DNA of 5,531 bases from Treponema sp. Its GTDB lineage: Bacteria > Spirochaetota > Spirochaetia > Treponematales > Treponemataceae. Location: the NCBI GenBank assembly GCA_012513125.1, contig JAAZCS010000001.1:1-5531 (forward strand), written 5' to 3'. Every line of letters starts with the position of its first letter. The stretch's first letter is position 1. The translations under genes were made by a program, and so were the position numbers. Under the pieces are notes generated by a model. It ran no database searches and was not told the DNA's origin. It was given only the letters and a program-made list of their open reading frames with translations. This document shows, piece after piece, positions 1 to 5,531 of this stretch.

Positions 1-571
1 CTTCATCAAATTTGTCTCCACCAATTCTAATTGAATGTGTAACAACCATTCCTCCCAAAGAAATAACTGAAACTTCAGTTGTTCCACCTCCAATATCACA
101 AATCATATGACCAGCTGGTTCATAAATTGGAATTTTTGCACCAATAGCAGCTGACAAAGATTCTGGAATAACTTCAACCTCTTTTGCACCAGCTTTTAAT
201 GCTGCTTCAATAACAGCTCTTCTTTCTACTTCTGTGATACAAGAAGGAATTCCTATTTTCATTCTTAATGATTTGAATATTTGATGTCTTGGAATAATTT
301 TTGAAATGAAATATTTAATCATTTTTTCGGTACTATCAATATCTGCAATTACTCCATCAGCTAAAGGTCTTATAGCGATAATGTTACCAGGTGTTTTATC
401 AAGCATTCTTTTGGCTTCGGCTCCCACAGCAACAATTCGTTTTGTTCCTTTTTCTACGGCCACTACAGATGGTTCATCTATAACAATCCCTTTGTCCTTA
501 ACATAAATTAATGTATTGCAGGTACCTAAATCTATACCTATATCTGTAGAAAAATTGTCAAAAAAACCCAT
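1..571 (-). CDS. mreB: Rod shape-determining protein MreB, N-terminal part (runs off left edge)
   Basis: This is the bacterial actin homologue that polymerises at the inner membrane and guides the cell-wall elongation machinery. The window holds the first 190 codons plus one base, about half of a typical 330-350 residue MreB. Visible hallmarks are the phosphate-1 loop DLGTCNT (residues 14-20), the segment [11 protein letters not shown] (32-42), [12 protein letters not shown] (68-79), the [17 protein letters not shown] stretch (116-132), the phosphate-2 loop [13 protein letters not shown] (159-171) and RIGGDKFDE (182-190). The start MGFFDNF is short and hydrophobic, which would suit a membrane-contacting N-terminus. 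The ATG at 571-569 is set by an excellent Shine-Dalgarno at 577-583, and no in-frame ATG lies just upstream. Compared with the common form, Cys18 replaces Ala in DLGTANT, and [10 protein letters not shown] (136-145) replaces the usual EPMAAAIGA. Both look like lineage variants rather than damage. The gene has its own predicted promoter (609-637), but it may also receive transcripts from the TPR gene. Family identity is near certain; an MreB paralogue such as Mbl is the only real alternative. Confidence 0.96.
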   Translation of the reverse strand, partial: MGFFDNFSTDIGIDLGTCNTLIYVKDKGIVIDEPSVVAVEKGTKRIVAVGAEAKRMLDKTPGNIIAIRPLADGVIADIDSTEKMIKYFISKIIPRHQIFKSLRMKIGIPSCITEVERRAVIEAALKAGAKEVEVIPESLSAAIGAKIPIYEPAGHMICDIGGGTTEVSVISLGGMVVTHSIRIGGDKFDE

Positions 572-576
572 CAAAA

Positions 577-583
577 TCCTCCC
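577..583 (-). promoter_or_regulatory. Strong ribosome binding site of mreB
   Basis: The minus strand reads GGGAGGA, followed by TTTTG and the ATG at 571. It is the strongest Shine-Dalgarno in the window, with normal spacing, and it fixes the mreB start. Confidence 0.85.
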
Positions 584-608
584 AAAAAAACTTTATATAT
601 TAAAATTT

Positions 609-637
609 ATTATATACTTTTTTTATTTACTTGTCAG
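609..637 (-). promoter_or_regulatory. Predicted sigma-70 promoter of mreB
   Basis: On the minus strand a -35 box CTGACA (637-632, five of six bases matching TTGACA) is followed by exactly 17 nt and a perfect -10 box TATAAT (614-609). The spacer is A-rich. Transcription would begin near 602, giving a leader of about 30 nt that carries the strong SD. The -35 box lies inside the last codons of the TPR gene, just before its stop codon at 629-627. AT-rich DNA gives many chance TATAAT matches, but the combination of both boxes at ideal spacing just upstream of a gene is persuasive. No start site has been measured. Confidence 0.65.
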
Positions 638-1577
638 ATAATTTTTTTAAAGCTCCAGCGTGATTAACTTGTATTTTTAATACTTGTCTCCACTCAGATC
701 TTGCTTTAATTAAATTTCCCTGTTTTTCATATACTATACCAATTCCATAGTGTGCGTCAGCTGAATTTGAATTCTTTTGTAAAGCTTTATTAAATTCTTC
801 GAAAGCACCATTGTAATCTTCTTCGTCAATTAGTATAGAACCAAGAACGTTTTCACTTTGAATTATCATTTCATCATTTAAACTGTTATTGATAATTCTA
901 TACAAATACTGTTTTGCTACAGAATATTCTTTTAATATATAATATTGCTTTGCTATTGACAAAAGCAATGAATCAGATTCCCGAATTAATAATGCTTCTG
1001 TAAATGAAGAAATACTTTCAACGGTAAGACCAAGCGAAGCATAGCTTAATCCTAAATATTCAGAAATATCGTCAGATTGATATCCATTTTGTTTAGCTAG
1101 AGTTAAATATTTGATAGCTAAATCAGAGTAATAATGAGTTGATATAGTATTTTTATAAAAATATGCAATTCCAAGCATATATTGTAATTGCGGTAATAAA
1201 TTTGAATTTGCTGAATATAATGCAATTCTTAAATTATTAATACACTCATCAAGATAAGTTTGTGCTTGAGAAGTGTCATTTTGAGATTGAGAAAGAAAAA
1301 AACATGAATATCCATAATAAGTCAATGCGGTATTGTTAAATGCATCATTTTGCAAAAACTGTTTTCCATGTTCATAAACTGATAAATAGTCAAATGATTC
1401 CCAGTCTTTTTGGATAGTTTTTATTGTAATTCGACTTTTTGAATATTTTTTATAAATAAAGACAGAAAAGAATATGATTGCGAATATTGCAACAAGAATG
1501 AGTATTACTTTTGCTATAAATTTAATCCAATGATATCTTTTTTTAAAAAGGTTATTGTTGTTATCTATTGTATTCAT
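627..1577 (-). CDS. Membrane-anchored tetratricopeptide-repeat (TPR) protein
   Basis: The 316-residue protein has no recognised specific name. A short charged N-terminus (FKKRYHWIK, residues 11-19) is followed by one hydrophobic segment at about 20-41, then a helical domain with several TPR-like units. The clearest are at about 131-163, 171-200, 239-269 and 273-306; the last has the typical pattern AHYGIGIVYEKQGNLIKARSEW. Such proteins usually act as scaffolds for protein complexes. The position directly before mreB makes a role in envelope or elongasome assembly plausible, but this is only inference from context. Basic residues flank the membrane segment on both sides, so the side of the membrane on which the TPR domain lies is unclear. 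The ATG at 1577 is preferred because the only in-frame upstream start is a TTG at 1622, which lies inside conserved rnpB sequence. No Shine-Dalgarno is visible before 1577. The gene begins 13 nt after the end of rnpB and is probably expressed by read-through from it. Its stop lies 55 nt before mreB, and its end overlaps the mreB -35 box. Confidence 0.85.
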   Translation of the reverse strand: MNTIDNNNNLFKKRYHWIKFIAKVILILVAIFAIIFFSVFIYKKYSKSRITIKTIQKDWESFDYLSVYEHGKQFLQNDAFNNTALTYYGYSCFFLSQSQNDTSQAQTYLDECINNLRIALYSANSNLLPQLQYMLGIAYFYKNTISTHYYSDLAIKYLTLAKQNGYQSDDISEYLGLSYASLGLTVESISSFTEALLIRESDSLLLSIAKQYYILKEYSVAKQYLYRIINNSLNDEMIIQSENVLGSILIDEEDYNGAFEEFNKALQKNSNSADAHYGIGIVYEKQGNLIKARSEWRQVLKIQVNHAGALKKLSDK

Positions 1578-1584
1578 TTCATAT

Positions 1585-1602
1585 AAAAAAAACAGATGGG
1601 AT
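1585..1602 (-). terminator. rnpB 3' P1 strand plus U8 tract, possible terminator-like end
   Basis: The 3' strand of the RNase P P1 helix (1602-1591) runs directly into eight U residues (1592-1585, the first two also able to pair in P1). A GC-containing stem followed by a U-run resembles an intrinsic terminator. However, the pairing partner is over 400 nt upstream, so it could act only through the folded RNA rather than a local hairpin. It could equally be just the processing boundary. If termination were efficient, the TPR gene, which starts at 1577, would lack a promoter, so partial read-through is more likely. Confidence 0.3.
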
Positions 1603-2029
1603 AATAAGCTGAGTTCTGTCAATTAATTTTTCAATTAATTAATAACCATCTATCTGAATTGTTGATTACCCAACAACTTTAGCGATTTACCCGTAGCGTT
1701 TTTCGGAAAATAAACTACTGCTTAATCTTGCTCCAAATGAGGCTTGCAAGCTATTTATGTTACCATAAATACGGTAGTCTCTTACACTGCCTTTTCACCC
1801 TTACCTATAAAAATATAGGCGGTATAATTTCTGTTGCGCTATCTGTAATTGCTTGGGCTATACAATTTTATTTTATATCTTTAGCTAAACACTAGTATAT
1901 AAATAATATTATGCAACTACCAAGCAATTCCCGGTTATTACCCGGCATTTTTTCCGAAGGAGCCCAGACTTTATCTCATTAAAACAAATTATCATTAAAA
2001 TGTTTTAAAGCGGTTAAATCCCATCTGTT
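1591..2029 (-). ncRNA. rnpB: RNase P RNA, bacterial class A
   Basis: This is the catalytic RNA of RNase P, which removes 5' leaders from tRNA precursors together with the RnpA protein. The outer P1 helix is perfect (2029-2018 with 1602-1591, 12 pairs). P2 (2016-2012/1647-1643), P3 (2008-2001/1986-1979) and P5 (1962-1959/1734-1731) form. P4 is conserved and compensated: CUGGG at 1967-1963 pairs with CUCAG at 1613-1609, where E. coli has CCGGG and CCCGG. P8 (1945-1942/1934-1931), P12 (1819-1814/1809-1804), P14 with a GUAA loop (1771-1764/1759-1752), P18 with a GUAA loop (near 1676-1659) and a P19-position hairpin with a GAAA loop (1640-1621) are all visible. Conserved strings include AAAGUC, GCAACAG, ACCGCC, GGUAAGGGUGAAA, GUAAGAG, GGAGCAAG, the GGGU that would bind the tRNA CCA end (1692-1689), and ACAGAAC plus GCUUAU near the 3' end. 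A P6 pseudoknot of up to nine pairs (1958-1950 with 1710-1702) marks class A. The 439 nt length is near the upper part of the usual range because P9 is enlarged. The exact ends are inferred from P1. Confidence 0.97.
1847..1929 (-). other. Enlarged P9 arm of the RNase P RNA (long inverted repeat)
   Basis: A perfect 10-bp stem (1929-1920 with 1856-1847) sits where E. coli has the small P9 hairpin, directly after P8. It continues after a two-nucleotide bulge into a second helix (1917-1908 with 1866-1857, nine of ten positions paired, including G-U pairs). Further AU pairs follow, UUAUU/AAUAA and UAUAU/AUAUA. The result is an 83-nt rod. The conserved sequence on the 3' side (GCGCAACAG) resumes normally, so this is a local extension and not a broken gene. 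Confidence 0.8.
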
Positions 2030-2042
2030 AAAAATTTACTAT

Positions 2043-2960
2043 CTATTCTGAATCATCACTTGAATCAGAAGTATCCTCATCATCCTCGTCTTCATCAGAT
2101 TCATCATCAATTTCTTCATCTGTTTCATCTTCGATTTCATCAGAATCAAGCGAATGTTTTCTAGATTTTCCTTCATCATCTTCGTCGTCGCTTAAATCTA
2201 CTAAGCTACCAATGTCAGCAATGTTGAAGTAATTTTCATCTTCAGCTTCATTTGTTTCTTCATAGAAAAGAACTCTACTGCAGTATGGACAGAACATTAT
2301 TTCTTCGCCTTGGCGGATTTTATTTGCAAATTGTGCTGGTAAAATCATGTTACAGCCTGTGCATACACCATTTTTTACAGGAACGATACCTTTATCATTT
2401 CTTTGAATAATTCTTTGAAATTTAAAAAGAATCTCTTGATCCATATTTGGAACAATCTCATCTTCCTTAACTTTTAATTCTGCTAAATCTTTTTGATATT
2501 CTGATAATTTTGTATCTAAAAATTGTTTTCCGTTATTTAAATCAGATTCTTGCGATTTTATAGCTTCTTCATAGTTTTTAAGATTTTCGTTCATTTCGGC
2601 GAGTTTTTTCTCTTCCTTCTGAATTTCATTTCTTATTTCTTGTTCTTTGTTTTTCTGTTCAATAATCTGTTTATCTAATGCTTCATATTCTCTATGAGTA
2701 GTAATATTATCCATACCTTTTTCGTTGTTTTCTATTACCATTAGAATTTCTGTTAATTCAACCTTAAGTTTAGAAATTTTTTCTTTTAAAGATTCATATT
2801 CATGATTTTTAGAAATAAACTCTTCCTTATATCTTTTCAAAAGCTCATTTTGAGAATCTAACTGTTTTGGAGATTCATCAACTTTCTTTTCCAAATCGTA
2901 CTTTTTTACAAGAATGTCTTGTAATGTTTTCAAATTTTCAAAAACGTCTGTTGTTACCAT
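2043..2960 (-). CDS. Coiled-coil C4-type zinc-ribbon protein (PF02591/DUF164 type) with acidic tail
   Basis: The 305-residue protein has two parts typical of this family plus an extra tail. Residues about 10-190 are almost entirely charged heptad-like helix and should form a long antiparallel coiled coil, broken near MDNITTHREYEAL (83-95). A zinc ribbon follows: C200-x2-C203 and C224-x2-C227, with the family signature CTGCNM then LPAQ, GEEI and CPYCSRVLF. From about 236 the tail is disordered and acidic; 30 of the last 49 residues are Asp or Glu. Characterised relatives include H. pylori FlgZ (HP0958), which binds RpoN and flagellin mRNA, and chlamydial CdsZ, so a chaperone-like or RNA-binding role is possible. 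The role in this organism is unknown. The ATG at 2960 has a clear SD (GAGG, 2972-2969) eight nt upstream. It lies 61 nt after rpoD and ends 13 nt before rnpB, so it is probably part of one transcription unit with rpoD and may share transcripts with rnpB. Confidence 0.92.
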   Translation of the reverse strand: MVTTDVFENLKTLQDILVKKYDLEKKVDESPKQLDSQNELLKRYKEEFISKNHEYESLKEKISKLKVELTEILMVIENNEKGMDNITTHREYEALDKQIIEQKNKEQEIRNEIQKEEKKLAEMNENLKNYEEAIKSQESDLNNGKQFLDTKLSEYQKDLAELKVKEDEIVPNMDQEILFKFQRIIQRNDKGIVPVKNGVCTGCNMILPAQFANKIRQGEEIMFCPYCSRVLFYEETNEAEDENYFNIADIGSLVDLSDDEDDEGKSRKHSLDSDEIEDETDEEIDDESDEDEDDEDTSDSSDDSE

Positions 2961-2991
2961 TTACGGTACCTCATTAAAAATAATTTAAAAT

Positions 2992-2997
2992 ATTATA
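2992..2997 (-). promoter_or_regulatory. Possible -10 box in the rpoD to zinc-ribbon gap
   Basis: A perfect TATAAT on the minus strand lies 31 nt before the zinc-ribbon ATG. The best -35-like string, TAGACT, matches four of six bases and sits only about 15 nt upstream, which is shorter than ideal. It could provide extra transcription of the zinc-ribbon gene and rnpB, but in such AT-rich DNA a chance match is quite possible. No terminator hairpin is seen in this gap. Confidence 0.3.
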
Positions 2998-3021
2998 GTA
3001 AATAAATGTTTTAGTCTATAT

Positions 3022-4842
3022 TTATGTTTCCATAAAGTCGCGTAAACCATTTGCTCTTCTTGGATGTCTAAGTCGTCTAAGAGCTTTTGCTTCAATTTGT
3101 CTGATTCGCTCTCTTGTTACGTCAAAATACAATCCAACTTCCTCTAATGTTAGTGAATAACCATCTTCAAGACCAAAACGCATTTTTAATACTTCTTGCT
3201 CTCTTGCCGGTAGAGAATTCAATACTGACCTTAGTTGTTCTTGTAGTAATGTAAAAGCTGTTTGTGAAGCAGGATTTTCAACTTCTTTATCTTCAATGAA
3301 ATCTCCAAGTAAAGAATCTTCTTCTTCACCAATAGGAGTTTCAAGAGAAATAGGTTCTCTGGCAACATTTATAACTTTTTTAACTCTGCTGACAGGCCAA
3401 CCTAATTGTTGTGCAATTTCGTCATCTGTTGGCTCTCTGCCTAATTTTTGCATGAGCTGTCTTGATTCTCTTACAACTTTGTTAATCTGTTCAATCATAT
3501 GAACAGGAACACGAATTGTACGAGCTTGATCGGAAATACTTCTTGTGATTGCTTGTCTAATCCACCATGTGGCGTAAGTTGAAAACTTAAATCCTTTTCG
3601 ATATTCAAATTTTTCTACAGCTTTGATAAGTCCTATATTTCCCTCTTGAACCAAATCGAAAAAATGTAATCCTCTATTTGTATATTTTTTTGCAATAGAA
3701 ACAACTAATCTAAGGTTTGCACTGATAAGACGATTTTTTGCTGTCTCCATCATGATTCGCCCTTTTTCTATTTCTTTTGCCATTTCAAGAATTTGGTCAA
3801 CATTATTTTCAAATTCATATTCAAGTTTATTAAGTTTTCTATCAATTTTTTGAATTTGTGTATAAATATCTCTGATTTCATCAGCAGTCATGTTAAGAGT
3901 TTCTTCTAGCAAAACAGCTTGTGAACGGATAGATATTTTTCTTCCTAAATTACGGAGTTCAGAAGTATTAGTAATTCTAAGCTCTTTCATCTTTTTTTCT
4001 TGTTTTTGATGGAATTCTTCAATTTTAATTGTTGCGTCTCTATATTTCTGTGCAAATTTATCTAATTCTTCACTTTGAATATCAATTTTTTGTAATTCTG
4101 GCTGAATAATTTTCTTTAATTCCAAAAGCTGTGGATTAGAAAAAATAAAACTAGCATGTTCTGTTTCTGAAAGCTGTTTCTTTAGCGTCATATATTGTTT
4201 CATTTCTGGAAGAACAACTTTTATATTGTCCCCGTAAAAACTTTTTAGACGACGTTTATCGGCCATTTCTTCATTGATTTCTTTTCTAGTTTTTCCAGAT
4301 TCATGAATATCAATTCTTGTAAATGCTTTTTGAGCGATAGCGAAAAATTCAGGTATGATTATTCCGGAGTTTTTGATAACATCTTTTATGATATTATTTC
4401 CTTCCTCCATTTTTTTTGATAATTCAACTTCCTGTTCTGCTGTTAATAATGATTCTTTTCCGATTTCTCTTAAATATAATCTAATTGGATCATCAACGCT
4501 TGATTCTTTATCGCTGTTTACAAGTTTATTTCTATTTGCAGCAATTTTTTTCTCTGCTTTTTCTATTTCTTTGTTTTCATCTGTGGAAACATCGTCAATC
4601 TCTAATAAAATCTCATCATCTTCACAAACGTCTTCGACAACTTCATCCTCAACAGTTATTGGTTCATCTTCAACTAATTGAATATTGTTGTCATTTAATA
4701 ATTTCATTAACCCTTCAGTCATTTCTGGAGAATTAACAAATTCTTGACCTAAAAACTCTGTAACATCATCCCAAGTGATAAATGGTTTTGTTTTTGCAAA
4801 ACCTATAAGTTTCTCTATAGCTGGATTGCTATTCTGATCCAT
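3022..4842 (-). CDS. rpoD: RNA polymerase primary sigma factor (sigma-70/RpoD)
   Basis: This is the housekeeping sigma factor, which directs RNA polymerase to -10/-35 promoters. The 606-residue protein (from the ATG at 4842) has every region in order. Region 1.1 is at about 1-55, followed by an acidic linker (about 58-97). Region 1.2 begins [12 protein letters not shown] (117-128). A long charged non-conserved region spans about 150-355. Regions 2.1-2.4 (about 366-450) include [18 protein letters not shown], the -10 melting segment [14 protein letters not shown] and [11 protein letters not shown]. Region 3 (about 452-530) includes the finger segment [17 protein letters not shown]. Region 4 ends with the -35-binding helix-turn-helix [20 protein letters not shown], then [11 protein letters not shown]. 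Region 1.1 and the long insert separate it from alternative group 2-4 sigmas. The ATG at 4842 is chosen because it has an SD (AAGGTGA) at normal spacing and begins region 1.1 properly; extending the reading frame to 4935 would add 31 residues overlapping dnaG. It follows dnaG by 13 nt, as in the classical dnaG-rpoD arrangement, and is likely translated in coupling with it. Confidence 0.97.
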   Translation of the reverse strand: MDQNSNPAIEKLIGFAKTKPFITWDDVTEFLGQEFVNSPEMTEGLMKLLNDNNIQLVEDEPITVEDEVVEDVCEDDEILLEIDDVSTDENKEIEKAEKKIAANRNKLVNSDKESSVDDPIRLYLREIGKESLLTAEQEVELSKKMEEGNNIIKDVIKNSGIIIPEFFAIAQKAFTRIDIHESGKTRKEINEEMADKRRLKSFYGDNIKVVLPEMKQYMTLKKQLSETEHASFIFSNPQLLELKKIIQPELQKIDIQSEELDKFAQKYRDATIKIEEFHQKQEKKMKELRITNTSELRNLGRKISIRSQAVLLEETLNMTADEIRDIYTQIQKIDRKLNKLEYEFENNVDQILEMAKEIEKGRIMMETAKNRLISANLRLVVSIAKKYTNRGLHFFDLVQEGNIGLIKAVEKFEYRKGFKFSTYATWWIRQAITRSISDQARTIRVPVHMIEQINKVVRESRQLMQKLGREPTDDEIAQQLGWPVSRVKKVINVAREPISLETPIGEEEDSLLGDFIEDKEVENPASQTAFTLLQEQLRSVLNSLPAREQEVLKMRFGLEDGYSLTLEEVGLYFDVTRERIRQIEAKALRRLRHPRRANGLRDFMET

Positions 4843-4850
4843 AAAATCAT

Positions 4851-4857
4851 TCACCTT
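4851..4857 (-). promoter_or_regulatory. rpoD ribosome binding site overlapping the dnaG stop codon
   Basis: The minus strand reads TAAGGTGA: the TAA at 4858-4856 stops dnaG, and the AAGGTG that follows within it serves as the rpoD SD, nine nt before the ATG at 4842. The overlap suggests that ribosomes ending dnaG help initiate rpoD, and it decides the rpoD start. Confidence 0.75.
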
Positions 4858-5531
4858 ATTTTTGTAATAGTTGAACTTGCTTATCAAGTTCCATTTTATC
4901 AGAAAGAAGTGACTGTAATTGATTTTTATCTTCATCAGTTACAACTTTATATTCTTTTATTCTTTGTAACAATTTATCTCTTTTTCCTTCAAGATTATTT
5001 TTCTTTACCATTTTTATTGTGTCAGAAACTATAATCGAAATGTTATCTTTATTATAAACATTAGAAGATAAAGTATCAGCAATCAGGTTATTTAACCCCT
5101 CATCACATTTTTCAAGAATATTTTGTAAGGTATAAAGATTTTCATTACAACACTCATCCAAAACACTGTATAACTTTTTAGCGGTGGGATTTTTAAAATC
5201 ATCTTTTTTTAGATTGGAACGAAGTATTTTGTATTGCTCTAAGTCGGCTGTTATCGCTAATAAACCTCTTAATTCAGCATTAAGATTTATTTTTTCTATA
5301 ACTTCTGTTTTATTGTTTTGCCGGAGATTCACACGTTCTTTGGCTTGTTGACGATTCAAAAAATCTTTTTTTACAGCCTCCGGTTTTAAATTCAATGTTT
5401 GACTTAAAATATCTAAACATGACTCTTTTTGAATATCAAATTGCAGTGAATCAATATAAGTGAAAAACTCTAGTGCTACTTTTGTTTTTCCTTCTGGTGT
5501 ATTATTTAAATACTTTTCACCTAGTATATTC
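4856..5531 (-). CDS. dnaG: DNA primase DnaG, C-terminal part (runs off right edge)
   Basis: Primase makes the RNA primers for lagging-strand synthesis at the replication fork. Only the last 224 residues lie in the window, and the frame stays open to the right edge. The first visible part ([12 protein letters not shown], then a Y-I-D-x-L helix and the [21 protein letters not shown] segment) matches the end of the catalytic RNA-polymerase domain, where DnaG proteins have a GKxxAL helix followed by a short domain ending in a -LGxxxEALRxEL type pattern. A charged linker ([11 protein letters not shown]) leads to the helicase-interaction domain, beginning [15 protein letters not shown] and ending in long charged helices (LLQRIKEYK and the final KQVQLLQK). 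The N-terminal zinc domain and the active site are outside the window, so identity rests on the C-terminal pattern and on the position directly before rpoD, the classical arrangement. A TTG at 5395 lies inside the frame and is not a start. The stop overlaps the rpoD SD. Confidence 0.88.
   Translation of the reverse strand, partial: NILGEKYLNNTPEGKTKVALEFFTYIDSLQFDIQKESCLDILSQTLNLKPEAVKKDFLNRQQAKERVNLRQNNKTEVIEKINLNAELRGLLAITADLEQYKILRSNLKKDDFKNPTAKKLYSVLDECCNENLYTLQNILEKCDEGLNNLIADTLSSNVYNKDNISIIVSDTIKMVKKNNLEGKRDKLLQRIKEYKVVTDEDKNQLQSLLSDKMELDKQVQLLQK

Noticed and set aside
306..506. Plus-strand open frame of 66 codons
   Set aside because: It lies wholly within mreB on the other strand, resembles no known protein, and has no SD or promoter of its own.
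1578..1622. Fifteen-codon N-terminal extension of the TPR protein from a TTG
   Set aside because: It runs through the P1 and P4 3' strands of rnpB, which explain the sequence fully, and there is no SD before it.
1621..1640. AT-rich inverted repeat that looked like a terminator or operator
   Set aside because: It is an eight-bp stem with a GAAA loop at the P19 position of RNase P RNA and is explained by that structure.
1847..1929. Long inverted repeat considered as a small mobile element
   Set aside because: It has no flanking duplication and no coding capacity, and it sits exactly at the P9 site with conserved RNA resuming on both sides.
2965..2970. GGTACC palindrome before the zinc-ribbon gene
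   Set aside because: It is a single six-base palindrome and can occur by chance; no second copy or operator spacing was seen.
3296..3502. Plus-strand open frame inside rpoD
   Set aside because: It is antisense to conserved sigma regions 3-4; its Ser/Thr/Leu-rich composition is what the opposite strand of such a gene gives.
4355..4736. Two overlapping plus-strand frames rich in Ser or Leu/His
   Set aside because: They mirror the acidic GAT/GAA codons of the rpoD linker read backwards; there is no start signal and no family resemblance.
4843..4935. 31-codon N-terminal extension of RpoD
   Set aside because: It overlaps the dnaG end, lacks family similarity, and the ATG at 4842 has a proper SD.

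Overview
The window comes from an AT-rich bacterium (low GC judged by eye). It holds the core of a housekeeping cluster read entirely on the minus strand. In transcription order, from right to left, the genes are: the 3' end of dnaG (primase), rpoD (primary sigma factor), a coiled-coil/C4 zinc-ribbon protein of the PF02591 type, rnpB (RNase P RNA, class A), a membrane-anchored TPR protein, and the 5' part of mreB. The order dnaG, rpoD, zinc ribbon, TPR, mreB resembles, from memory, the arrangement in Treponema. The sigma factor and MreB sequences also fit a treponeme-like spirochaete. That assignment is inference; no search was possible.

Layout. Positions 1-571 hold the N-terminal 190 codons of mreB, running off the left edge. 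Positions 572-626 are a short AT-rich gap with a strong Shine-Dalgarno (SD) sequence and a sigma-70 promoter whose -35 box lies over the end of the TPR gene. The TPR gene spans 627-1577. Positions 1591-2029 hold rnpB, fitted between two protein genes with 13 nt on each side. The zinc-ribbon gene spans 2043-2960 and ends in a very acidic tail. Positions 2961-3021 are a short gap with a good -10 box but no clear -35. rpoD spans 3022-4842. Its SD overlaps the stop codon of dnaG (4856-5531, running off the right edge).

The genes cover lagging-strand priming, promoter recognition, tRNA 5' maturation and cell-shape control. No gap over 300 bases lacks a gene, because rnpB fills the largest one. No mobile element, CRISPR array, tRNA, defence gene or classical intrinsic terminator was seen. 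ORFs on the plus strand inside rpoD and mreB are shadows of those genes. Nothing here looks like a new multi-gene system. The most unusual items are the structure of the RNase P RNA (a long P9 arm and short P12 and P15-P17 regions) and its tight placement just before a TPR start codon that has no visible SD.
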